DNA of 64,000 nucleotides, taken from NCBI GenBank assembly GCA_964036315.1, contig OZ038482.1, forward strand, positions 11,316,198 to 11,380,197, given 5' to 3'. Numbering within the stretch: position 1 is the stretch's first letter; the number at the start of each line of letters is the position of its first letter. Positions 45,027 to 56,090 of the stretch are shown here, piece after piece. The notes under the pieces were generated by a model that searched no databases, was not told where the DNA came from, and saw only the letters and a program-made list of their open reading frames with translations. The position numbers and the translations under genes are program-made. This stretch comes from Acanthosepion esculentum (Eukaryota; Mollusca; Cephalopoda; Sepiida; Sepiidae).

Positions 45027-45165
45027 GTCATCCACAGACACTGTTTCGCTGTTTCACAGCTCATCAGTGTGGCTAGACGTCCGGTTGCCTCTAGCTAGGA
45101 TTGAAACCTGACTGAATTTGCGTCAGTCAGAACTTCTCCCACTAAGCCGTCAGCGCACGGTACAG
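45011..45165 (-). mobile_element. tRNA-derived SINE carrying a hammerhead ribozyme
   Basis: Read on the - strand: a tRNA-like head with A box CGGCTTAGTGGG (45149-45138) and B box GGTTTCAATCCT (45108-45097), 41 bases apart as in a tRNA; a 23-base linker; a complete hammerhead (45073-45031); then GAC and an A-tail of about 16 bases (45026-45011). The A-tail faces the AT microsatellite. The organisation Pol III promoter, ribozyme, A-tail is like the schistosome SM-alpha elements, which are SINE-like repeats with active hammerheads. I cannot define the 5' boundary exactly; related sequence may extend to about 45330. Confidence 0.82.
45031..45073 (-). ncRNA. Type I hammerhead ribozyme, complete core
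   Basis: On the - strand: GCCACA (45073-45068), CTGATGA (45067-45061), stem II GCTGT-GAA-ACAGC (45060-45048) with the preferred G-C closing pair, GAAAC (45047-45043), a two-base-pair stem III with loop AGT, GTC (45039-45037), then TGTGGA (45036-45031). Stem I pairs CCACA with TGTGG perfectly. Every invariant base of the hammerhead core is present (C3 U4 G5 A6, G8 A9, G12 A13 A14, A15.1, U16.1, C17). The predicted cut is between 45037 and 45036. The very short stem III is typical of hammerheads in Penelope-like elements and animal retrozymes, which are thought to work as dimers. Confidence 0.9.
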
Positions 45166-45425
45166 GATGAAGGTGAATTTTTGCGTGTTTATTTTTGATT
45201 TAGATAAACACACAGTGACTGACAGTGACTCAATTCTGCCGAAGAGTCGTGCAATATTAGCTTAAATAGTCACTGTTTACAAATTCACACATCAAACCAG
45301 AGAGCTCAACTGAAATTAATTTTTTTCAGGAGCCAATATATATATATATATAAAGTGAAAGAAATTATTAGGAGGATTTAAAATAATCATAATTAAGTTA
45401 TTCATCAAGTCTAGAAGAATCGACA

Positions 45426-45507
45426 GAATGCAAAAAGCACTTGACAGCCATTTCGTCCTATATTTGGGACTCATCAGCAGTGTGCATCCACTACCGAGAA
45501 TTGAACC
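45426..45507 (-). ncRNA. Type I hammerhead ribozyme next to a Pol III B box
   Basis: On the - strand a B box GGTTCAATTCTC (45507-45496) is followed 6 bases later by the ribozyme: stem I 5' side GGATGCACACTG (45489-45478), CTGATGA (45477-45471), stem II GTCC/GGAC around CAAATATA (45470-45455), GAAA (45454-45451), TGGCT, GTC (45445-45443). The 3' side gives four inner pairs (CACT region with AGTG) and seven outer pairs (GGATGCA with TGCATTC). Core bases are all present; 15.2 is T (U-G pair with 16.2), and one mismatch lies next to the cleavage site. The head upstream of the B box is lost into an AT repeat. Predicted cut between 45443 and 45442. Confidence 0.82.
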
Positions 45508-45629
45508 TGGACCATTATATATATTTATATATAACCAAATAAGAGAAAGAACAAATGGATTAAAAATCCACAGTTCGGAGCATTTACTTAAAAAAGTGCT
45601 CAATACAAAGTAGAGAAAAATATTATTGT

Positions 45630-45765
45630 AATGTTTTTATTATAATCTCTTATAATAAAAACATTTTAAATTGCTACACAAAAGCTTTCATGTATTGAAA
45701 CATGAAAGCTTTTGTGTAACAATTTAAAATGTTTTTATTATAATCTGCTATAATAACAATATTAT
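45630..45765. repeat. Nested palindromes (foldback DNA)
   Basis: The main arms are 45650-45693 and 45700-45743, 44 bases with one mismatch and a 6-base loop. The outer part of each arm (ATGTTTTTATTATAA ... TTATAATAAAAACAT) is itself palindromic, so a cruciform with side hairpins is possible. No open frame or terminal duplication is evident. It could be a MITE-like element. Confidence 0.85.
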
Positions 45766-45769
45766 ATAT

Positions 45770-48155
45770 ATATATCAAGCACATGTTTCTTTGAAGACCT
45801 TCAAAGCAGATTTCATATTGAAGGAAACTCATTTTCTATAATTATTATTAAAAGGGTTTGGAAGCTAACATTATTTTCTAAAACTTTCTATGGTATTGTT
45901 CCTTGAAGAGCTGTTCATTTGAATCACAAAGATCTACCAATTCAAATCAATGATTAAAAGCAAGAATTTCAAATTATAAGGAAATCTTGAAGAAATAAAA
46001 CTAAGAATGAATGTTCATTAATGTGCTTAGAACAAATACTTTAACAAAAGTGAAATATTTCCATTTTCCAGCATTCTACTGAGTATGGTGACTGTGAAAC
46101 TAAATAAGCAGGAAGGAAGACATAGTCCAAAAATGAACAAGAAGAAATGAGAAGTTTATTTTGGCATCTGAGAGTATGAGCATAAATACAGCTGTTAACA
46201 TCTCTTTAGTGGTGCTGGAGGTGGGGGGTACAATTATTGCATTCTAATTAATTAGTAATATTAATTAGTATAACCCACATGCCCACACTGCATCGTTGCA
46301 CTGTTGTGACCTCTCGTTTCATTTCCCTAATCTGTCATTCTCTGTCTAAATGCTACTAAAAGTATTCTTGGCATTGTCACTTGGCAGTGTTTTTGATCTT
46401 AACAGTCATCACGTCAGTATCACAGTAACGAGATTCTATCAGGGGTTTTCTGAGTGGTTCGAGATTTTAGGTGTAAAATCCTCACAGCCATGCTAACTTC
46501 TTTGAAGAAAATGAATTTCAAAGCATACCCAACAAAAATAAATTGAAGAATTTAAAAGTATATAAGAATAAAATGTTGAATCTTTCTATGTCACCTGGTT
46601 GGTGGTCATTCAGCTGGAAAATTAATTGAGCAGTAATTCTTAATAAACAAAGAGACCTCAGAACAGTCACAACAGCCAGAAGAGAAAGGAAGGGAGGATT
46701 AAAACCAGGCTAGATCTATCTTGTCATCAGGTCTCCATTTCCTGACTCTGAGTACAGGTCAATTTATATAAGAAAAAGCATGCATCTCTAGCATTGATTT
46801 ATTGCATGTCTTTTAATAAAATATTCATGACCATTCTTTATCTAAAAAAAACAACAGATGGCCTTTCATGAAATGCATTCAGTTGTAGCCCCTATTATTA
46901 AATTTGGTAAGATATAAACGTTTGTGGGCTTTTATATTTTTTAAAGTAAACATATCAAGAATTCTTCTTTGAAATTTGGAAAATTTTAGAAGACCATAAA
47001 TCTTGTTATACTACCCCATAGGCAACTGGATAGCTTGGGGAAGATCTTCTCTTAGTAAATCCTAATAAATTCTACTTAGTTTCTTTCAGGTTCAAATCTT
47101 CCTAGAACATTCTCTAAACTCATTTTATGGCTTCTAATTAATATTTCAATCTATTCTTTCGTTCCATATCATTTTTGAAGCTTAATTAGTTTCCTTGAGT
47201 TTTTTCACAGTTTAATCTTATTTCTTGCTTCCAATCATAATTAGTCAAACATTGAACCACTTACGATCCTGTGATGAGTAAATATTAACAAAGTATCAGC
47301 CATAATTCAACTGCTAAATTTAAGCACATTTTATTGAGCTGCATAATTCTTTTGCTTTGACTTTAAATAGTTTTGCCTCGAATCATTTGCATTGTTCCTA
47401 TTATTCCATCTATTCATTAAAAACCAGTGAATCTACTTTGAAAATAAGACAAAAGAAATGGAAACTTTTTGAAGTGCTTATTCCAAATACAATTTTTCAG
47501 ATGAGAAATGAATTGCCAAGGAATGTCCATGTTGTTACCTGACGTAAGTTCCTATTATAGAGAAGGAGTTCCAATAGCATCTGTAATTGCTTTTTATTCT
47601 GGATTCCCAAATTTTAAAGGTGGAATAAACAAAATTGAATTGCCACCAAAATTTTACAGCAACCTAATAACATTCAACTCATCCCTCTGCCTAAATAATG
47701 GTGCCTATGTGACGAGCTGTCTTTGAAGGCTTGAGTCACTGGATATATCTGTCCAGGCACAGGATTGTCCATAAATGAGTTGTATTGTTGGGTGTGGCTA
47801 CTACATGACATGAGTCTATGAGGAGTCTACAAAATGTTAGTCATTGTGTTGGCATATCTATCCAGGTATGCTTTGAAGTTGTTCCCAAATCAAGGTGTCT
47901 CTGTTGGGTATGACTGCAAGAAATATAGTGAGGTTGGGATTTAAATTTGGTGAATGCAAGAGCCATTTAATTAGCAGGAAGTCAGTGAAGTGTTCCTGGA
48001 ACCAGTGCTTGAATCACCTGTACACAATTGGGGTGGATTTTATGTTATGACAAACCAACACTACAGGGGAAACATACCAATCATAAAGGTGTGAAAACGG
48101 TCTACAAAAACATCTGCTTATGTCATACCTGTCAAGATCAACTACTGTTTCCTTT
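45770..48155. other. Unannotated stretch
   Basis: About 2.4 kb without a supported gene. The part at 47700-48130 (for example GTGTCTCTGTTGGGTATGAC) has a more balanced composition and may be a decayed transposon, but I cannot assign it. Confidence 0.4.
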
Positions 48156-48158
48156 TTT

Positions 48159-48226
48159 ATATATGGTTGCATATATCGGTGTTTATATGGTTTACCATAT
48201 AAATACCGATATACGCAACCATATAT
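48159..48226. repeat. 33-bp near-perfect hairpin
   Basis: Arms 48159-48191 and 48194-48226 pair over 33 bases with two mismatches, leaving a 2-base loop. It lies 25 bases upstream of the + strand hammerhead, so in a transcript the hairpin would precede the ribozyme. Confidence 0.85.
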
Positions 48227-48250
48227 AAATCCAAAATTTAAAAGTTAATC

Positions 48251-48297
48251 CATTTGTCTGATGATCGCAAATTGCGTGAAATCCAGGGTCGCAAACC
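48251..48297 (+). ncRNA. Type I hammerhead ribozyme motif
   Basis: On the + strand: CATTTGT (48251-48257), CTGATGA (48258-48264), stem II CGCA-AAT-TGCG (48266-48276) with an unpaired U-U at its base, GAAA (48278-48281), a three-pair stem III (ATC/GGT around CAG), C17 at 48290, then GCAAACC. Stem I pairs TTTGT with GCAAA (48291-48295, including one G-U). All invariant core bases are present; the U-U at 10.1/11.1 is unfavourable. Predicted cut between 48290 and 48291. No tRNA-like head is obvious; a TATATAAA lies 30 bases upstream. Confidence 0.72.
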
Positions 48298-48529
48298 AAC
48301 ATCAATCCAATATATATATATAAAAACAATACTCAGATATTAGTACTTTTCTGTGACTTAGTTTCATGTGGACTCCTAGATATTTATACGACTGTCTCAC
48401 AATTTTCAGGTGGTACAAGAGATGAAATACACAATTCCTTATTACTTTTATATATTTTTTGTATATAATAATGAACTCTCCCAGCGGTTTCGACATATGA
48501 GGATCTGACAACTTAATTGATTCAGTTAT

Positions 48530-48640
48530 GAAATTTTGTGCGATAATCTTAAGTGGCACTTAAGACCCGCAAGGGATTTACAAAGGGGCCCACATATGGA
48601 ACAAGAGTGAGGATTGTGTGATGAGATCACTGTTAGATTG
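48530..48640 (-). mobile_element. LINE C-terminal zinc-finger relic
   Basis: On the - strand the frame reads CSICGPLCKSLAGLKCHLRL followed by SHK, a C2H2 finger of the kind found at the C-terminus of several animal LINE proteins. The rest of that LINE is not recognisable here. The + strand side is flanked by an AT microsatellite. Confidence 0.55.
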
Positions 48641-48646
48641 ACTGAC

Positions 48647-48649
<3 letters not shown>

Positions 48650-48695
<46 letters not shown>
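48650..48695. repeat. (AT)n microsatellite
   Basis: About 22 AT repeats. Confidence 0.95.
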
Positions 48696-48698
<3 letters not shown>

Positions 48699-48699
48699 T

Positions 48700-49082
48700 G
48701 ACTAAAATGTGTAATTTATTGACCAAACAATAAAATTTCAGGAAAGGTTAAAGAAACTTAAGAAACAATGTGTCATGTTTTCGATTATGGATTGAATATG
48801 TGGTTTGTCAGGTGGGATTGTTTCCTCAACCGCTACATGTTGATTTTACAAATGCCACCCTAATTAGAAAAGGACGTAATTCTTTATAAAGAAAGTACTT
48901 TGAGGGTCTACTGATAATAATATTACCAACTATAAACAAACGTCAAAACTATATTACATCAACAATGTTTACAGAATCCATTCTTAAAGAATTGAACGTA
49001 TATTTATTTGAAGCAAATGCTATATGCATAAAAACTTTCTCAAATCAACATGCCAAAAACCAAAAAACATAATATCTACTAG

Positions 49083-49121
<39 letters not shown>

Positions 49122-49857
49122 TTATCATCTGAATCCCATATAGACAAACTAGAATTATTATAAACTTAAAGCTATATTTTTATGGTTTTTCAGTTAGGCT
49201 TCAAATCATTAATTTCTTGAAACTTCAAATGGACATGTCATCTCTTCTTGACGTAAGGACGCCATAAACGATATTAATGTTTAACAAGTCGAATGCACAT
49301 GAAACATGATTAACCATTGGAAATCAAACAACACAAAAATAAAAATACCAGAATCTCTTTCTTCTTTTTCTCCACGTCTCATTCTCTGATGAAGCTTTAA
49401 TAAAAGTGAAACATTTTAGATTTATAAATGCTTCCTATTTGTTCTTTATCTTATCATCTGCATGTATGCATATATTTGTATACTTGTGTGTGTGTGTGTG
49501 TGTGTGTGAATATTTTACTACCAGAATTTCTGACAATCTTTTATAATTGTTTTCGGATGTTTCCCCTCACCAATCTCTTACCAGCATCCTCATCCTTGTT
49601 TTTGTCATCGTCATGATCCTTTTATTTCTTTCTGGTCAAAATATTAACAGCAAGAATGCTCACCCAAAATAAACTAAGGATTAAAAATAACTCCTATTGT
49701 GTTAACTCGATGATGCATGGATGGTGAGGCAACTGGAAAACTTTCTCCTCAATCATGTGTGGAAACAATTGACTTCACTGGTCCAAATGTAACTAAAAGC
49801 AATAAAGATGGTGTTAGATTTGAAAGAATCAGTGCAAGTGAAATGTGTATTGATGTG

Positions 49858-49892
<35 letters not shown>

Positions 49893-50345
49893 AAATATAT
49901 ATTATAAATGGTTTTCTACAGAAGAGTGTTTAACTGATATCCAATGATTATTTGATCTGTTCAGATCAAATTTCAATGAACAAATACAAAGTTCAAAATA
50001 GATTTGATAAAAAATATCAGATGGAGAATGAACTCAGATTTCAGAAATTGTAGAAAAACAAATGAACAGTATTTTTATCCAAGAATTCTCTGTTGATTGA
50101 ACTGAATTTCCAACTCTGACTTCTGCTTTGAAAAAAGTTTTATATTTATAAGTGTAAAGATGCAAAAACGAAATTTGATTAAATCTTATTAGTTTCTCAT
50201 ATTTAATGAAAAAAACATTTAATCAGTAAAAATATTCAACAGTTTCAATTAAGAAATTGGTCTCCAATTTTCTTGACTAAATTTCTCAAATTTGTTGCTT
50301 TATTTCTTTTCAAATGGATAAATAGATGTGTTTGGTCTAACAAAT
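48700..50345. other. Unannotated stretch with microsatellites
   Basis: Contains (AC)n at 49087-49117, (TG)n at 49487-49508 and a TA/TG tract at 49857-49892. No gene recognised. Confidence 0.5.
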
Positions 50346-50349
50346 GAAG

Positions 50350-52310
50350 AACGAAGGGAAAATGTTTTTATTTGATGCCCAAGTCTGAGAGGAATATGTG
50401 GGGTAAAGACCAAGTCTCAGAGGAATACAGGGGTAAAAATCCTTTGGCTTAGAGACCAAGTCAAAGAAGAATACAGGGGCAAACATTTTTAATGGGTATC
50501 AAGTCTGAGAGGAAATGTTGGGGAAACATCTTTATTTGGGAACCGAGGCTGAGCAGAATATGGGGGTAAACATTTTTTGTTTAGAGGTCAAGTAAGAATA
50601 CAGAAGTAGTCTTTTTTATTTAGCAACCCTGTCTGAGAATAATACATCAGGGAAAACATTATTATAGGGAGATCAATCTGAGAGTAATACAGGAGTAACC
50701 CTTTTTATTTTGGGATCAAGACTGACAGGAAGACATAGGGATAACATTTTCATTTGGGCATCATGTCTGAGAGGAATTCGTGGAATAATGTTTTAGCTTC
50801 GGTACCAAGTCGGAGAGAAATTGGTGGTGGCATTTTTATTTGGGGACCAAGTCTGAGAGGAATACAGGAGTAAACATATTTGGTTTACAGACCACATCAG
50901 AGAAGAATACAAGGAGAAACATTTTTATCTGGGGACCAAGTCTGAGTGGAATATGGTGGAAGACATTTTGTTTAGGAGCCAAGTTAGAAAAATAAAGAGG
51001 TAATCATTTCTATTTAGAGACCCAGTTTGAAAGAAATACATCAGGGGAAACATAATAGGGGGACCAATATGAGAGGGATACAGGGGTAAACATTTTTATT
51101 TGAAGACCAAGACTGAGAAGAATACAGGAGTAAATGCTTTTATTTGGGGACCAAGTCTGTGAGGAATAAGTGGGAGGGTAACATTTTTATTTGGCGACCA
51201 AGATTGAGGGGAATATGTGGGGAAGCATTTTCATTTGGAGACCAAGTCTGAGAGGAATACAGAGGTAAATATTTTGGGTTTAGAGACAAAGTCAGAGAAG
51301 AATACAGGAGGGAAACATTTTATGAGGGTACCAAGTTTGAGAGGAATATTTGGGACAAACCTATTTTATTTGGGTACAAAGTCTGAGATGCCAGAGAGGA
51401 ATTTGTGGTTGAATTTTTTTTTTGTGGGGGACCAAGTCTGAGAGGAATAGAAGGGTAAACATTTTTGGTTTAGCAACCAGGTCAGAATAGAATGGGGGGG
51501 GGGGCATTTTTATGAGCGGACCAAGTATAAAGGAATACAGGGAGGGGGATATTTTCATTTCGGACAAATTACATGGGTAATCATTATTTTGGGACAAATT
51601 ACATGGGTATTATCTGGCACCATGTCAAAGAGGAATACATGGGAATAACATTTTTATTTTGGACTAAGTCTGTGAGGAATACATTTTTGGTTTAGAAACC
51701 AAGTCAGAGAAGAATAAAAGGCAGAGACATTTTTATTTGTGGGCAAAGCTGAAAGGAATATGTGGGGGAAACTTCTTTTTTTTCTTTTTTTTTTTTTTGA
51801 GAGGAATAAGTGGGATAATGTTTTCGAATTAAGCCAGAGAGTAATTGGTGGTAGTATTTTGTATTCAGGGACAAAGTCTGAAAGGAATAATTGGTGGGCA
51901 AACATTTTTATTTGGAGACCAAGTCTGTGAGGAATCCAAGGGTAAAAATTTTTAGTTTATGGACCAAGTCAGAGAAGAATACAGGGGGTAAAGATTTTTA
52001 TTTGGGACCAAGTCTGAAAGGAATACATTTGTGAAACATCTTTTTTTAGGCAACATGTCTGAGATGAATACAGAGGTAAGCATGTTTGCTTTATGGACAA
52101 TGTCAGAGAAGAATACTGGAGTGAATATTTCTATTTGGAGTACAAATCTGAGAGGAATATGTTTGGCAAACATTTTTATTTGGGAACCAAGTCTATGAAG
52201 AATACAGAGGTGAACATTTTTGGTTTATGCACCAAGTCAGAGAAGAATAAAGTGGGGAAACATTTTTATTTGGGGACCAAATCTAAGAGGAATATAGGGG
52301 GAAATTGGTG
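50350..52310. repeat. Degenerate ~45-bp tandem array with two unit types
   Basis: Around 40 diverged units. The common type has GGGGACCAAGTCTGAGAGGA followed by ATACAGGGGTAAACATTTTT. A second type reads GGTTTAGAGACCAAGTCAGA then GAAGAATAC and recurs about ten times (near 50455, 50885, 51275, 51695, 51955, 52090, 52225 and others). Strong divergence implies an old array. The - strand has short open stretches resembling FLSDLVP repeats; they are by-products. Confidence 0.9.
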
Positions 52311-52319
52311 GGTGGGAGA

Positions 52320-53980
52320 GAAGTTAGAATATCCTGGGAAAAAGGTTTGGAAAAGAAGAGAATATTCAGAAAAAGAAAAGGGGTCATATGACAATATTTA
52401 GAAATAATCAAAATTAAATATCTTAGTTTTTTTAGCAATTTTCTTGTTTAATTAATTATCTAGATGTATGAAAGTAGTTTTTAAAATCATTCGGATCATC
52501 TTTAAATATTCCAAAGTCCCATATTTTCTCAGCTTATTTTAACAGATTTGATAAGTGATGCTTTAAATTATTGTTTATTAAAATTTCTTTTCAAACAATT
52601 TCATTCAGGCTGTTTGTTTGTGTTTTTTGTTGGTGGGGTGATGGTGAATGTTTTGTTTGATAAATGCTCACTCTTCAGCTTTTGATATTCTTCATTCTAA
52701 CAGAAAAGAACTATTTCGTACTATCTTACCTTTCCTCTATAATTCTGTAATGATAAGAAGTAAATGAAATTTTGTTATGGGATTTTCCAACTGCATTTTT
52801 TAAATTTATTTAGGAAGAAATGTCCATGACATTTTAGTTGAAATGGTGGTGCAGATAATGTAATATCTGCAAAAGACATTTTCCTGACTTGGCTCATGGG
52901 ATAATCTTGCTTAATCCTCATTTGGATTTAATTTTTTCTTTCAATCGAGAAAAAATAGATTTCAGTTGTTTTTTTTTTTTTCTTTCACAAACCAAATCAG
53001 GGTTCTTCTTTTTTTTTTTTTCTTTTTTTTTAATTTAACCGTTTCTGTTTAATTTCCTGTCAGTTTTGACATTCTCTCTTTAACATTGGAATTAGTTTAT
53101 TACTTTTACACTGAATTTCTTTTTTCACATGAAGTCCTTTCTTTATTTCTTTTATTGTCTCCCCCTAATTATGAAGATCAGACATTCATAGAAATACCTC
53201 CCCAGCTTTCTCATAAACAAGTTGTTTAATATTTAAATGATGTTTTTTTTCTCTTTTACCTCTTCCAATTTGTTCTTTTGGGTCAAATGTGTTGAAATTT
53301 ACTTTAGTTCCACATGACTTTCAAATCAGAATCTCTGATTTAAGTATGATGTTTAATTAGAACTTTTATCAAAGATTAATTTTGACATTTTCCTGTCTTA
53401 TTTTCTAGTCTTCAATTTTACAACTGCAGTCTTTTTCAGTCAGCTTTGCCGATCAATAGGTTTATGTATTTCTTTCAAAATGTAACTCTAATTAACCCAG
53501 AGAAATTAACAGGAACAAATTTAACAGAATGTTTTCACATGTACACATCATTTACTATGTGAATTGATAACTTGTAAATAAGTTAACTTTTCCGCAGCGA
53601 AACATGTTCAAAGAGTACAATAGAAAGAATTACTTCTTTTATTTTAAAATAATCCTTTTTCAATGAAAATCTTTTCTTTAAGAATTCATATTCCTAAAAG
53701 GAAACTTTTTTTTTTAATAAATGCATCTTTGTAGCATTTCTCATTTTTGTACAAAATATTTAAATTAAAATCTAAATAATTTTAAATCCTTTCTCTTGTC
53801 ATTTCTTGATTTCATATTGAAAACAAACATCCTGAATAATCTTTTGAAACTTTCATAACAATCTCCTAAAAAATGCTTCCTTAATAATTAAAAAGAAAAA
53901 ATTCCTAATCCTTAAAATTTCATTCCGAATTCTTTGTTACCTTTTCTTCTAAATAGCAATTTGTTGTCTTTGTTCAAAAT
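52320..53980. other. Long AT-rich stretch, nothing recognised
   Basis: No open frame, splice pair, RNA or repeat that I can support. Confidence 0.5.
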
Positions 53981-53984
53981 AGTT

Positions 53985-54240
53985 GAGAATTAGGAAGGCC
54001 ATAGTTAGAGAGAATCTCAAAGGAACAGGAGACTAGGTAGATGAAACAGTGGTTTATTAAATACTCACAGAGCAGAAAAACTTGAGTAAATCAAATACTA
54101 CTCAAATCCTCCTCTAATGTGGTTACTTGTCATTTTTATAAGTAGGAACAGTCCATTGTTACAGTAGTAGGGAAGAACAGGAAGTACGCTGAGTCCTACT
54201 CTACAATCATTGTCTAAAAATCCTCTTATTAATGTACAGT
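53985..54240 (-). mobile_element. Possible LTR-like fragment
   Basis: On the - strand there is a TATA-like CTTATAAAAATGAC (about 54143) and, about 75 bases later, TTTAATAAACC (about 54062), the order of promoter and poly(A) signal in an LTR. Termini and target duplications are not convincing. Confidence 0.22.
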
Positions 54241-54639
54241 ACGATATTGGATAAGAAGGATAGTATGGGCATCAACATTGCTTCGAGCCATACAGAATAG
54301 GAATTTGTGGAGGTCCACAACTGCATTACATCTTGAAGTGATATGGCACACAAAAAAAATTGCCAAACCCATAAATTGTCACAAAATCATTAATTTGTGA
54401 TATGCCTAATAACTTGTCAAGGTTTGAAGCATTTGTCGCCTAAAAAATATTTTGAGGACTTTTCTACCTGCTGAAAGTCCTCTAGTCTGAACATTGTACC
54501 AAAACTAAAATGGTTACCTATTATTGTAATGATACTTTACACTGAACCAAAAAGCATGAGAAAAATATTTCATATTTTTTGTTCAACTGGGAAAAGAATT
54601 AAAAGGAAATTAGTTAATAATAATGTTAATAATAATAAT
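54241..54639. other. Unannotated stretch
   Basis: AT-rich with AAT triplets near 54618-54645; nothing recognised. Confidence 0.4.
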
Positions 54640-55380
54640 AAAAATTACCAAGCCACATAATGAAAAATTGTGTTCATTCAAAATACAGATTCTGTGATAA
54701 ATATCCAAAAACAATTGACCATCTTGTATCAGGTTGCACGGTATTGGCACCCACTGAATATAAAACATGGCACAACAGAGTAGGCCAATATCTGCACGAG
54801 AAAATCTACAACTTCTACAGAAAGGAAACTACAAGAAATTGGTATGTACATCACCCAGACCAGGTTACAAAGATAGGACCTGTAACAATTTTGTGGGTCT
54901 TTACAATACACACAGACAGAACAATGAAAGCTAATTGCCCTGACATCATGGTTAGAGATTGCAATGACAACATGTGCTTCCTTATTGACATGGCAGTTTT
55001 TGCAGACTGTCATGTATCTTTGAAGATTTTCAAAAAACTATCAAAATACAAGGACCTTGAAATCGAAATCTCAAAAATGTGGCGCATGAGGACAATTAAC
55101 AATTCCAGTTGTAGTTGGAGCCCTCGGATTGATTGGAAAAGATTCCAATAGACTCATTGAAGGGATTCCTGGTAATCCATGCCATAAAGAAATACAAGAA
55201 ATTGGACTCATAAGTACAGCCCCACACCTTACGAAGGGCTTTATCTATGTAAAATATGTGCGATTTTTCTCTTCAAAACTGCTCAGTGTAAAATGTCGTC
55301 ATGCCATTTCTGACCTTAGGTCTCTGGTCGGGACCCAGAAAGAAATGAGTACACACCGGAAATCAAAGGAAATGAAACAA
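54640..55380 (+). mobile_element. LINE fragment with CCHC finger and restriction-like endonuclease
   Basis: The main frame (54660-55151) contains YRFCDKYPKTIDHLVSGC, a CCHC finger whose first Cys has become Tyr. Next come VTILWVFTIHTDRTMKANCP and DIMVRDCNDNMCFLIDMAVF, with a PD...D arrangement typical of the restriction-like endonuclease of R2/R4/Dong/NeSL-type LINEs. SKYKDLEIEISKMWRM follows. A frameshift near 55120 shifts the C-terminus into another frame (GNPCHKEIQEIGLISTAPHL). The conserved R before PD is Cys, consistent with CpG decay. Finger and endonuclease follow each other in the family order. The clade is my inference. Confidence 0.72.
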
Positions 55381-55437
55381 TAATAATAATTGAGCTTCAT
55401 ATATTTCTATCCAGCGTCAATTTGTTGACGTGCTCTT

Positions 55438-55712
55438 TCAATCAATAATAATAATCAAAGCTATTAATAATAATGATCAAAGCTAATAGTAATAATAATA
55501 ATCAAAGCTAATAGTAATAATAATAATAATAATAATGATCAAAGTTAATAATAATAATGATCAAAGCTAATAGTAATAATAATCAAAGCTAATAATAATA
55601 ATAAAGCTTTCCTCAGGTATATAACAATCTGGGCTTTCCTCAGGTATATAACAATCTGGGCTTTCCTCAGGTATATAACGATCTGGGCTTTCCTCAGGTA
55701 TATAACGATCTG
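55438..55712. repeat. AAT-rich repeat and a 27-bp tandem repeat
   Basis: An irregular (AAT)n tract interrupted by GATCAAAGCTAATAG runs to about 55605. It is followed by nearly four copies of a 27-bp unit (TCCTCAGGTATATAACAATC plus TGGGCTT) to 55712. Confidence 0.9.
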
Positions 55713-56090
55713 GGAATTCTGAATTGAACACTTTAATCTACAGGGTAGATTCTTCTTTTGTTTCACTGCCTTTGTCAAGGGTTATCTTTTATTTATTTTT
55801 TTAGTACTGCTCAGTTATTTTACTCACCCGTTTCCACAGAGTCCAACATTCTATTAAATTATAAGTTGTAAGAAGAAAAAATTAACAAGTGACAGTACTG
55901 AGCATGAGAAAATAGGCAAATCCAGGCATTGATTTAAGCAGATGAAGTTACATACTCACCATGTGATAGGTTATATTTGAAGTTCTTAATACAGATCAGA
56001 TTATTTTTCAGAAAGAGTCATTAAAAAAAGGGGGAGAGGGATTTATGTCAAAATAATATTTTATCCTAATTTCTGTGACAGTGTAAAATG
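55713..56090. other. Unannotated stretch
   Basis: Nothing recognised before the 76-bp satellite. Confidence 0.4.

Noticed and set aside
49385..49425. CTGATGA followed by GAAAC on the + strand
   Set aside because: Stem II pairs poorly (bulged base), and no GUH-type cleavage site or stem I can be formed, so I do not call a hammerhead.
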